The position numbers were made by a program, and so were the translations under genes. From Aphrophora alni (lineage: Eukaryota; Arthropoda; Insecta; Hemiptera; Aphrophoridae), in the NCBI GenBank assembly GCA_963513935.1, contig OY740777.1:11643092-11707091 (forward strand): DNA of 64,000 nt. Direction: 5' to 3'. The stretch's first letter is position 1. Every line of letters begins with the position of its first letter. Shown one piece after another: positions 52,234 through 63,309 of the stretch. Below the pieces are notes generated by a model. It ran no database searches. It saw nothing but the letters and a program-made list of their open reading frames with translations, and was not told the DNA's origin.

Positions 52234-54504
52234 GGCCTAATCATTCAAAAAAATATAGACAATTTCAGACGTGGAAATTAAGGAAATTGTTCATTATTTT
52301 TTTTCACCCCGATATCTCAAAGTAAAAACTAAAATATTTGAATTTCTCAAAATCAACTTTGATGATTTTAATCAAATTAATTATAATTATTTTTCAAATA
52401 AGAACCCAAATGAAACGTATTGGTCGATTTGTCACAAATACGCTGATTAGAGAATTAATCTAAAAACATATATCGTTCTCTAAACAGCTGTAAAATCGGC
52501 TGTAACATTTTTTAAATTTTTTTTTTTAATTTTATTTATTTATTTATATATATATATATATATTTGAAACGTGTAGATTAATGGCTTGAACTAATGTGTA
52601 AAATCGTAACTAAATACAAACACGTTTATAAATTACTGAAGGGGAAAAAATGAAAAACTACATCAATGGTAGGTCCTATTCAATCAAAAAGATATTTCCG
52701 ACGATTTTACAAAAAATAAAACAAGCTTTGGCTGTATTTATATTCATGAATATATAAAAGAAACTCTTTTTAATGCAGAAAAATTTATAAAGTAACAATT
52801 GTACAACTTCCCAACACAAATATTCATTGTGTTTCAAAAGTGTTAATATGTAATTATATAAATTTCTGGGAATTTTTTTAATAGTCTATTAAAAAAATCA
52901 GTCGCCATTATTAAACTGTTTAATGTTTATTACACTTCTTGGCAATGTATTATAATATTAAAAATTGTCATAATTCTATTTATTTTGGTTGAGGTTGAGC
53001 GATGTAGATTATTTACCAAGAAATCATAGGCATATTTGTAATTTTTTGTCGATAAATTGCTTATACTTTGACCTACAGAAAAAAATTAAAAAATTCAGAT
53101 TTTTTTCTCTCCTGTAAATGTTTAGTAATGTTAAGGGTTTTCGAGATATTAAACATATGTCCGTCATTTTGAAAATGTACAAAATATCTTGGTTTTCTGG
53201 TATAGATTACTGGTAATAAATTTAATAAATAATGTGTATCTATACCAAAGCTTCACTTAGTCTAATATCTTATCTACTTCCAATTTTTTTTTGTAAAAAT
53301 ACAAAATGGCCGAAAAACGGATGACAAAGCATTATCGGACCTATGTTAATATAAACTTTTTTTTTCTTATATTTGGTACTAGAATCAGCCTGTATAGGAA
53401 ATAATTTTATTTATTATATTTCTTGTACTAGAGGTAGATAATGCAATAGACCAACAGTTTTACAACATTTATACATTTCAAAACTTGTGGCTTATTTTAC
53501 AGCTGCCAGTTTTATAAAATTTAAACAATGTAAAAGTTAATTTATTTCATTAACTTTAAAAAAATAAAAATATAAGAGTTAAATTCTTATAATATTTACA
53601 AATTAACAATGTCAGTTGTCATTTTTAACCTGTTGTCAACAGTAGTCTACAAATATGAAAATATGGTTTAAATTAGGACAATAAAAAAACGAGAAATTAT
53701 AATTATAAAGTGGATTTCATTTTGGTGGTTTAAAAAAATATAATAAAAATTGCTCAAAAACATATAGCCTATTAATAATTTATTTAGCAACAGACATTGA
53801 TAATTTAAAAAAATCTTCTTTCTTTTTTTTTTTTTTCCTTTTTTGGATGAATTATTAAAAAGATATAAAATTAATATAAAACCAAGAATGATCAGTGCTT
53901 TCAGTGGTTAAAAATTAATTTTATTATATTTAATAAATGAAGAAATTATTTCAAATATAAATCTTAGAAACAAATGGACAGTTTTATGTGAATATTTTCT
54001 CTTTTTTTCTACACCTAGTTTTTTACAAATTTGATGAAATAATATTAACATTAAATTTTTAATTTTTTTAAATTTAGACTTAACGGTTTTTAAACTGTCA
54101 CTTCCCATAATTTATTATAAAATGGCCGCCGTTTAAACAGGTAACAAACTAAAGAGCCTTTTAAAAACTGTGCAAAACGTAGTTATAAATTGTACACAAG
54201 TAGTTTACATTTAATCACTTAAACGATCAATAAAATAAAAACTTTGCCTCCACTCTTAACAAACAGTTATACATGCAGTAATAATACACCATTACATAAA
54301 ATCACCATAAATTTTATTACCCTAAATTAAAAATTTCCCTCTTTAACCATTGACTTAATACCAATAAATATCGTGTAAATTGTGTCCCTACAAGCTTTCA
54401 CGTCACTGTAATTCTATGTCCCCAATAAATTACAACGTAACAAATATTTACAAGTAATTACAATGTCTATGTAAAAAACGTTAATAATTTATAATCAAAC
54501 ATAA
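52234..54504. other. AT-rich block with repeat fragments
   Basis: TA microsatellite at about 52,547-52,563, T-runs near 52,519 and 53,825, and AAAATGGC words at 53,303 and 54,119. The 66-codon minus ORF at 53,908-54,108 is lysine/isoleucine-rich with no motif. Read on the minus strand, an AATAAA signal at about 54,311-54,316 could serve the exon candidate at 54.5 kb. Confidence 0.45.
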
Positions 54505-54717
54505 TCAATGAACACAGTCATATCCTTCCGCGCGGTTATATAATTTCAACAAATGCTGCTGCCTATCGGTCAATTCCGTACTATTTTCCTTAATAGTTAC
54601 GAAAGCATCCAACAGAGCGCAGTTACGTCGCTTTGAGTTAACCCAGAGCTTACAGATCGTCCCGCTAGGTTCGCATAGTCGACCACGTGTACTGGTAAAC
54701 AAGATTATCCTTCTCAC
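54505..54717 (-). CDS. Probable exon (terminal or single), unknown product
   Basis: A 70-codon minus ORF in a clear GC island. It reads STRGRLCEPSGTICKLWVN, then RNCALLDAFVTIKENSTE, LTDRQQHLLKLYNRAEGYDC and ends VH before TGA at 54,505. Residue mix and third-position use look protein-like, unlike the F/I/K/N-rich ORFs elsewhere. CTTGTTTACCAG just inside the ORF start (about 54,690) is a good splice acceptor and keeps the frame, so this may be a last exon with the ATG irrelevant. The alternative is a short first exon from ATG 54,717. Downstream 3' DNA is AT-rich, with AATAAA about 190 nt after the stop. I do not recognise the family; the GRLC-EPSG start recalls cysteine-rich secreted proteins only loosely. 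Confidence 0.4.
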   Translation of the reverse strand: MRRIILFTSTRGRLCEPSGTICKLWVNSKRRNCALLDAFVTIKENSTELTDRQQHLLKLYNRAEGYDCVH

Positions 54718-55462
54718 TCCCTCTCATTCTATATTCGGGCCTGTGTTGTTGAATTAGCATAACCTATTTATTATCCTTGACTGTCAATGATAAATATGCT
54801 AGTTATTTCCTATTTTCTTATTGGTTGTTGCCTACAAGAGTTCCGTACTTTTTAATTGACACAAAACAGACGTTTACTTCCACGTATAAATAATAAGTAT
54901 GAGATTATTCTATTTGAAATTTTTCAATTGCGGCATCGTAAAGTGTAGGCCTAGTTTGGTGTTGAAGGATAGTTCGCAGGATGCTTCTGGTTTGGTTCTC
55001 TGCTAAAAATATTATTAAGTTTAAATATATTTTTAAAAAATTGTTTCATATGGAAGATTATCTGATATAGAAACCTCTATGAATAATATTTTATTAGATT
55101 TTATTAATTTGTTTTATTAACAAATATATATATTGAAATATCATGTCGAAGCTAGCTTAGTGTCTGCTGTAATTTGTCCTACATTAAATCGTATTATTTT
55201 ACATCACATCGTCAAGGTCAATTTTCTTCTTCTAATTATTCCTGAAACTTCACGCGATTATTTACGTTTTCACTTTTCACCAAAATTCCTTATTTAAAAA
55301 TGAAAATATCTCCGTCATCATAGCCTGATAAAGAAGAAAAAGAACACAAAATAAAAATACCTACCGTTTCGAATACTAATATAACATCAGGGTCGGAAAA
55401 GATCAAGAGTTGGTTAAAAAAGACTTAATAGAAGAGAGGGATCTTAACCAAGACTGCAGCTG

Positions 55463-55520
55463 TAGATCCAGCTGGGTGCTTTCGGTAATTGCCAATCCTT
55501 TACTCCCTAAAGTTACCTGG
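55463..55520 (+). repeat. Dispersed repeat fragment, copy 2
   Basis: GTAGATCCAGCTGGGTGCTT then TCGGTAATTGCCAATCCTTT and ACTCCCTAAAGTT matches the minus strand of 45,720-45,785 in order, at about 75-80% by eye. It lies inside the 66-codon ORF at 55,410-55,610, which is therefore unlikely to be a host gene. Confidence 0.7.
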
Positions 55521-58181
55521 AGAACATTACGATTCACGTTTTTCAAAAATGTGAGACGCAAAACTTTTATATTGAGTGCAACTATAATGAATGTTTCTAG
55601 ATTTTTATAAACCTTCTTTTTAAATTCAAATTCCTTTACATCCTTAAATATTTTACCAGTTTTATGAGTTTTAAAAATTAATTGAGTGAGGAAAGAAATT
55701 AATTTTTGTTAAGTCATAGAGGAAATAGTGTTATAGTTTGATTGTTCTCTTCCTTCAGATTTTGTTTAAACATTTCTTTATTTCCTCTGCGAATCTCTCC
55801 TTTAGGATTTTTTTAACGTATATTATATTTAGGAAAATACGACTTAAAACAAAAGACAAGAGTAATAATTTATAATTTTAAGCCTAATTATATAAAAAAA
55901 GAAAAATTAATTCTTCAAAATGTTTCTGATGTAAAAAATATTTATTAACTCATGAGGGTTATTCACCCCTTCCTCGAAATGTAGATTTTGGGGTCAATCA
56001 AAAATACCCTCATTGAGTATGTTTTACGTAGAAAGAAACTACACTGGAGATCGCAATTGTGCAGCAATAAAATAAAAAATTTAAAAAAATCAGTATATTT
56101 TAATCAAGGTAAAAAGTTGAATATTTTTTGTAAAAACACTGCACAAACTTTCTCACATAACATCCTCATTGAGAAAGTCAAATCGTAAAAAAAATAAACA
56201 CTCTTCGCCATTTAGTCAATATTGAATCACGCGTTAAAAATAAATAGTTATTTTTCTTTTTTGCTAACCCCCTCCCTGTTCGAGATATAGAATGACAGCT
56301 TATCAGCTTCTTGTATTTTTTTTCCAAAAACTTTAGCCTACTTACCAAGTGAAGCAAAACACTTCTTTTTCCCACATTAAATTAGGCTAATTATTTGTGA
56401 TGACGTTACAATTATTTATTTGTCATCCAACACAACCTTTCGTGGCACAAATAAAGTGTTTGTTGATTGTTTCCTTTCATTTGGCGAGGTATTTACATAA
56501 TTATTTAAATAAAATCTAAACAGGATTTATTGTGTTTTATAAACGAGCCCTAAAAATATATTGTATTTGATGAAAAGAGTTTTCAATGACAGTTGAACTT
56601 CAATTTTTACTAATTACTTGGCAGTAATGTTTGCTTAGATGGGATTTAATTTCTAATGATCTTATTTTACAAACAAAAAAAAAATAAAAATAAAAAATCT
56701 CTAAAGACGTTTTCAAAAATTTAGGAAGGGCAATTTTATAACAGCTCCTTCGACTATATTTTGGTCACAAGATGGCGAACAATAGGTTTTTTTGTGTTCA
56801 TGGAGGGGGGGGAGGAGTAAATATGATCAAAATCGTTATAGCTCATTTTTAGGAATAAGTGATTAATTTTTCTCTTACATCAGATACCTCCAAAATTTAT
56901 AGTATAAAAAAAAATTAACGATAATAATTAAAAAACAACGTTTTCGTAATGTGTTCGAAAATAAGGGAGTTTAAATGTTGTATATTATTTTTATATTCGC
57001 TAGGAATGTCATAATTAAAATAAGTACATTAAAATAAACTTATAGAATGAAGAATAGTTAGACAGAAGTACAGTCAGTGTCATTCGAAAATATGTTGCAT
57101 ATTTTTGGAGTTGAATGACATTGTAAATCATAAGATCTCCACAAAGTGTGTAAATATGGAGGGATTTGCAAAGTCAGACGGGATTAAGGAAGAGGGATTT
57201 ACCAGTGCAGTTTAAATTAATTATTCTCTGCTTTGTCAAAATTTTAAATGTATTAATGACGATAATGCATTTAACAAAATAATTATAACTTTGGAATTAT
57301 ATTAAGAAGAATATGGAAAATATTCAAATCAAGGACTTGATGATATAGTGGTAAACTCGCTTCGCTCAAACCCCTAATAAGTTTTGACAAACCCTGGTTT
57401 ATTCACAGTTATTGGATCAAATTTTTAGAACAAAACTTAAACATTTCTACATATTTTTTTTCCACTCGTAGTACATGACATTTAGAATCATCAAAATTGA
57501 CAGACATGTTGGCATATAGTACAACTGTCATAAGCGTTCCCAATTTTATGATTCTAGCTTTGTTATAGGGCTAATTGTGTCAAAAGATTAAATAATTTGT
57601 TTAAAATGTATGAAATTGACCTAAAATCAAAACATTTAGCTGTATCTTAGGTATAACCTATGGAGATACGAAAAAGTCATAAAAACAAGTTTGAATCCAT
57701 TACAGTTTAACCTCAGGAATAATGTCCATAATAGACCTCCAAAAAAAGGTCAACAGCGATTTAAAATTTGCATCCATTTTGATTGGTTTTTGAGTAAAAA
57801 AATCAGAAACTTTAACTTTTTTTAAATTTCCCCGTCGGTTAAAAGTTAAAACCTATAAGTTTGCCAAATTTCAAGCTTCTAGCTCATCTGGCAGTAGATT
57901 AGAATTTTAGTCCCACTAGGGATGGATATTTGATGTATTAGCTACGTACAAACAAAGCTTTCAAGTAACTTCAGCAAGCATATAAATATTACCTCAATAT
58001 CTCATTGGAAAATAAACTCCAATATTCCGCCATAAATTCATTACAAACACCCATAAACATTTAAGTTTTGTAAACAATTATCCACCCCAAAAAGGGAATA
58101 ATATTTTAACAATATTTCCCTTCAGGGAGACCAGCCTGGGACTATAGCTTATCAATAAAACAATAAATAAAAATGTATCAC

Positions 58182-58258
58182 TGATAAGACTCTGTGGACG
58201 TGTGGATGTCGGTCTTCATTGCTACACACAGCCACAGAGTCGCTGACCTTTCTTATCA
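58182..58258. ncRNA. Possible structured hairpin
   Basis: TGATAAG (58,182-58,188) pairs with CTTATCA (58,252-58,258), and ACTCTGTGG (58,189-58,197) with CCACAGAGT (58,232-58,240). An extra ~11 nt bulges on the 3' side, and an imperfect ACGTGTG/CACAC continuation lies inside. It does not match any RNA class that I recognise, and no promoter is evident. Confidence 0.25.
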
Positions 58259-59689
58259 CAAGTCACTGAACAATGTCGATTTAATGAGTTCTCCAACTTG
58301 ATTTTGATAACCTAGGAAAGTCATTTGTTAGCTCTTGATTTATGGTCAACATTATTTATTTAATTATGTTTCGTCTATAATTTATTTGTATTATATATTG
58401 AAAACCTGTCAGAGGATGGTATGTGTGGATGCAGGGTAAAACTACAGGGTGGACAGAAAATCGTGCACAACAAACCAGATCCAAAAGAATCCTAAAGTTG
58501 TATTAATTTATAAGCTAGTATAATATCTATTATTTGTTATGTTCACCTGTAAACACATTTCAATTCTGGAGCTGTATGATTCCTTAAGTTGGAGCATCTT
58601 ACTGCATTCTTCTGTAAGGTTTTTAATATAATTATCTTGGAAAATAGACTTCAAATTGTCCTTTCAGGGTGTAAAAACTTACTCACATGCATAAACAATG
58701 TTAAATACCAATTTGAGGGAAAAGGTTTCGTATGTTAAACACCTCATAATCAGTTCAAACTATTTTCAAACGTACAATTTTACTTTTCCACGATCTTTCA
58801 GTTGACCTATTCATTCCAAATTAGCAACAAAAATTCCTTATCTTTCAAAATTTGGATACAAGATAACGTTATGATTCTCCAACCTCAAAGAAAACACATT
58901 TTTCACTATCTCTTACAAAAATGATCGGTTCAAAAGTTATAAACGAAAACAAATCAAAAGTATCACCTTCATTAAATGTCCTTTCGTACAATGGTATATA
59001 CTAATTCCAATCATATTAATGTGAAATATGAAGATTATTTTACAAAACCAATGTGCTTAATTGGAAGTAAGATAAAAATTGGACAGTAATTGGCTGGGAA
59101 AAAAAAGAATAGATAATTTACCAGTAATAATTCCATTTAAAGTTTCTATGAGATTTTGTTTGGACTTATACAAGAATTTATGAACTTGTGAAACGTTTAT
59201 AATGCCACCTGTTAATAGCATTAATTACAGAGAAGTTAATCAAATGTCTATTTAATTTAATAAAAGCGTTTTAAGACGAACAAAACAAAACGTCAGAGTT
59301 TCATTATTTTAACAGCAATAAATTATATTTTTGTATGTTCTAAACAGTAGCAACCCTGAAAATAATAATTAATGTACGTTATATATCAGCTTTGTGCCAA
59401 ATGCATACTAAATCCACAGTTAAGAGGAGCAACGTGTGTGCGTGTGAGTGTATATGGAAGGCATTTTTACGAGGACATAATTCATTCTGGAGGGGTGGGA
59501 GGAGGGGGTTTTCAAATCCTAGGCCATGTATCACTGTCTTCGGATGATGCATTTCTACTTTTTATTAACAACCGTTTAAAAGCAATGGCGGTATGATGGT
59601 CAGACAGAACCATCTTGTTTCGGGTGGTCTTTGTTTCGATCATATGTTTTTTTAAATGTCTTTTAACTTTAATAGTGTCAGGTTTTTCT

Positions 59690-60530
59690 TGAAGTAATTA
59701 AGCGATTTCATTCAAATAAATGCCTTTATTTGATCCTGAAGTAAAACATAAGTTTTTAATCAATGTCATTGTATTTAGTTTACCTTCGAGTAATTAATTA
59801 GGTGAATTTAATCCATATATGTGTAACAGGTTTATCTTGAATTAATTATGTAAGCGAATTTAAACAAAATAAATGTATTTAATTTAGATAGATGTAATTA
59901 AGTAAGTGAATTTAATCCATATATCTATCTGTTACAGGTTTATCTTGAATTAATTATGTAGATGTAATTTAGTAAGTGAATTTAATCCATATATATGTTA
60001 CAGGTTTATCTTGAATTAATTATGTAGATGTAATTTAGTAAGTGAATTTAATCATTATATCTGTTACAGGTTTATCTTCAATTAATTATGTAGATGTAAT
60101 TAAGTAAGTGAATTTAATCCATATATATGTTACAGGTTTATCTTGAATTAATTATGTAAGCGAATTTAAACAAAATAAACGTATTTAATTTAGATAGATG
60201 TAATTAAGTAAGTGAATTTAATCCATATATCTATCTGTTACAGGTTTATCTTGAATTAATTATGTAGATGTAATTTAGTAAGTGAATTTAATCCATATAT
60301 CTGTTACAGGTTTATCTTTAATTAATTTTGTAGGCGAATTTAAGCATTATAAATGTATTTAATTTAGATAGATGTAATTAGGTAGGTGAATTCAATCAAT
60401 ATAACCGTTTTAAATTTAACTTGAAGCAATAAAGTAAGTGAATTTAATCATTAAATGTGTAACAGGTTAACCAGAAAGTAATTAAGTACGTGATATATCT
60501 GTATTTATTTTAGCTTGAAGTAATTAAGTA
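59690..60530. repeat. 66-bp tandem array with higher-order structure
   Basis: The unit is TAAGTAAGTGAATTTAATCC, ATATATCTGTTACAGGTTTA, TCTTGAATTAATTATGTAGA, TGTAAT. The word GGTTTATCTTGAATTAATT is spaced exactly 66 bp through 59,937, 60,003, 60,069 and 60,135. A longer unit with an insert, TAAGCGAATTTAAACAAAAT, starts at 59,851 and again at 60,157 (306 bp apart), with a diverged third at 60,331. Edges to 59,690 and 60,530 are decayed. Confidence 0.95.
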
Positions 60531-62352
60531 CGGAAATGGGAGGGAGGGTCGATATTTGTATAATTATTAGCACAAAAAATTGGTTTATTTTTATGTTAAA
60601 ACTAAATTATTAGAGCCCACATCTATACAAGTATATTCTCAATAGGTGATGAAGCAAATAAATAAATTATTCGATTAGAAAAATAAAAGTTTTATGTTCA
60701 TTACCATATTCACTAATTTTGTTGGAGATAAGTTACATTTTTCAAATATGTTTTTCATTTCATATAAAATATTTTGATATTATTTTTTAAATTTTTACTA
60801 GGCTTACCTTTCATTTGTTTAATACTTTATTTTGTTGCCTTACTTTTTCGCTATTGTGGTAAGTTTTTAAGTTAACAAAGCCTTGAATTTTTGGTTCTTG
60901 CTAAGCCAAAATTTTATGAAATACTCAACACTTAAAATTATTTGACAAGTTTTACGACTATATTTTAGAAATGCATTATAACTAACCGGATGGGAATTTA
61001 ATTTTTTTCAAAAAGGCTAAATGAAATTTTGATTTTAAAAGAAACTTATTTTTATAATAAGACTCTTATTTACGAGACAATTTATTTTTTTTAATGAAGG
61101 AGATTTTCAGGCTCTAGAAGCGAAACTAAGTGAGTAATTAGAAATTTTTAAGTAAAATCACCGTTCATTTGGTTGACCAACATTTAAATAATATCAATAA
61201 TTCTAACGTATTTAAAAAAATCGTAAACCCCACCGCCGAAAATGACACTATTGGAATCACAAATTTTAAGTCTACAGATACGCAGTTGACCTTGAACCCT
61301 TCATCCCTTCTCCTGCAACACATTGATATATAGGGGCAACAATCAAAGACCCTTTCAACTATGATCTTATCAGACTTTCCATAATAGAAGTGAATTCTAA
61401 ACAATTAAGTAATTGTTTGTAATCGTGACGAAGAATGTATCAATTCGCGCGCATTTATTTCCGCTTCGCGGGATCGTAGTCAGCCTATTAGAACATCATC
61501 TTAGTGGTCGTTTTTCTCATAGTGTCTTGTTAAGACATTTTTTATTAAATTTGAAGTTGTTCAGTATTTAACTAATTGTAGACCAATCAAATTTGGAAAA
61601 TAATTAAACTTACGATGGAAGAAATTTACACTGTGAACATTTGTAATAATATCTCACACCTTAAATCTGTCAAAACGTCTAATAAATTTTCGTCTCTTTA
61701 TAAAATAAAAACAATTTAATCTAGAACTAGAAAAACGATGTCCCTGCAAACTAGATGCACTATCAGAGACATGTATCTTAATTAAGCCTACACGCAGGTG
61801 ATGGGGATATAGGTTAGCTCCGTTCATCCGGTCTCTTGGGTGAATATCCTTGTTATTTTGCATTGATACAGGTCTACGATGGTTTTAAAATGATATGCAC
61901 AGTACATCAATAAGTCAAAAGTAGTCTACAAGTATGTTGACTAAAGGGAAATTAGTTTTACTTAGGTGTCTGTCTAATGGTGTCTGTCCAACTCTCCATT
62001 ATTTTTGTTCTAAAATGCTTACTGTATAAATTATACATGTTAACTCAATATATAAAACAGACGATTAATGCAATTCTGCTTTTAAAAAAATGGCACATTT
62101 TTGAAATCACATTGAATTATTACAATTTTTATCATTGATTAACACATTATTTTCAGTTTAATACTCTGTAAATCAATTATTTAATTAATACACACACGTC
62201 GAAATAAATTGACCCGCAACAACCCGAGTGCAGTGTTTATATCACATTCCACTGAAAACAAAAGTTGTATCAAGTTATGTAACCAGACTGTACCCCATCA
62301 TTGTACTACCTTTGATAAAAACATAGCGCGAATTACCCTAACCCAATTACAG
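60531..62352. other. AT-rich block without a supportable gene
   Basis: The minus ORFs at 61,165-61,404 (79 codons) and 61,654-61,863 (69 codons) lack motifs. The first contains a TTGTTGCAG acceptor-like word, but its following frame is not better than chance. A small GC patch (CGCGCGC near 61,446; CCGC-TTC-GCGG near 61,461) is present. Confidence 0.45.
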
Positions 62353-62461
62353 GTCGCCGGTGCCTAATTGCATGGCCACACACAAGTGGCGTTTAGTTCA
62401 GCTAGGCCCAGTGCTCGGCGATCGGCTTTTGTCGTACTCGATAGTTAAAGCAACGATTTAT
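62353..62461 (+). CDS. Probable internal exon, unknown product
   Basis: A 109-nt segment is bounded by CCCAATTACAG (acceptor, AG at 62,351-62,352) and by GTAAGTATT (donor from 62,462), both close to consensus. It is strikingly GC-rich against AT-rich flanks. Exactly one plus frame is open through it; it begins at the second base and reads SPVPNCMATHKWRLVQLGPV followed by LGDRLLSYSIVKATIY, with the donor falling after a complete codon. The other two frames contain stops. The frame runs past the donor as a 69-codon ORF to 62,569, but composition collapses to AT-rich there, supporting the splice. I recognise no domain. A spliced transposon or lncRNA exon is possible. Confidence 0.4.
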
Positions 62462-63039
62462 GTAAGTATTCACTTCGATTTGTTGTTAATTTCAATTACG
62501 ATTTCGTCTACTGTTTTAATAAATAATCTGGTAGAATTATTTCCCACCTTTCAGGTTTTTTTTAGATGAAAATGTATATGTGAAAATATTTTCTAAAAAT
62601 ATCTATTTAAATTAGGCAAAAGCGTTTTTATTTTACTCTTCCTTGGGTTTTTATTAGTAATTTAAAAAGAACTAAATTACGTAATATCCACAAAACAAAT
62701 AAGAAAAAATGCATAATTTTATTTACATTATACAAGTATAGTTCAAAACATTGTTTTACACAAAAAAAATGTACCCTATTAAATTATATACATATGTACG
62801 AAATTGATTTAACAGCACACTTTAAAACAGTAATTGTTGGTCATGACGCCATTTTTAATTTATAAATTGCGTGTAGTTCTATAAATGAACACTTGTTACT
62901 TACCAAGTTGCGTGTACATTTTTCATTTTAATTACTATATCGCATAGTTTATATCACTATAATTTTCACCATTGGTCTACTTAAAAACACGCTGTTCTCC
63001 TGCTAAATTTATTTTAACATTAAGTTTTAGGGGATGAAG
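62462..63039. other. AT-rich spacer, perhaps intron
   Basis: Nothing recognised. If the exon at 62,353-62,461 is real this would be the start of the following intron. Confidence 0.4.
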
Positions 63040-63203
63040 AAATCTCTCCTTGGTGTTGAGAATTGATTCCGCTTTGTTTACGACGTGCAACCTAGAGAGT
63101 TAGTGAATTAAAGTAGGTGGGCGGGAGTGGACAGGATTATGCTAAACTTTATGTGTGAGAGCGATGGTAGATATCAGTTGCGTGTTCAGCAAGGGTTGGA
63201 AAG
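63040..63203 (+). CDS. Possible first exon with splice donor
   Basis: A less AT-rich stretch ends in GGAAAG followed by GTAAGCC (GT at 63,204-63,205). Two frames reach the donor open. One starts at ATG 63,139 or 63,151 and contains MCESDGRYQLRVQQGLE. The other starts at ATG 63,164 (context GAGCGATGG) and reads MVDISCVFSKGWK. Upstream, GGTGGGCGGGAGTGG (about 63,117) is a GC-box-like word. Two open frames over 40-65 nt carry little weight, so it may equally be a 5' untranslated exon or chance. Confidence 0.22.
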
Positions 63204-63309
63204 GTAAGCCATTATGTTGCTTTTTTGTTTAAATTCAATTTATTTTGTCAAATAATGAAAACTTTACTGGAATATGGAATTTCAATACAACTGAAAATGT
63301 TGTTATTAT

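Larger units (their letters stand above)
54730..59689. other. Large block without a supportable gene
   Basis: Upstream of the minus exon candidate (54,760-54,960) are an inverted CCAAT word (TTATTGGTT) and a TAGGCCTA palindrome. The ORFs at 55,410-55,610 (plus, crossing a dispersed repeat), 55,988-56,188 (plus), 56,178-56,375 (minus) and 59,372-59,596 (plus) have no motif. Around 57,490-57,910 the text (for example TTTCAAGCTTCTAGCTCATC) resembles non-coding insect repeats. ACAGGGTGGACAGAAAATCG near 58,444 looks like a repeat end. Confidence 0.45.

Noticed and set aside
57330..57400. TAGTGGTAAACTCGCTTCGC as a tRNA-derived SINE A-box
   Set aside because: No B-box (GGTTCGANNCC) follows at a suitable distance.
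58125..58150. GAGACCAGCCTGGG, like a primate Alu segment
   Set aside because: The match is 14 bases without any other Alu-like sequence; treated as coincidence.
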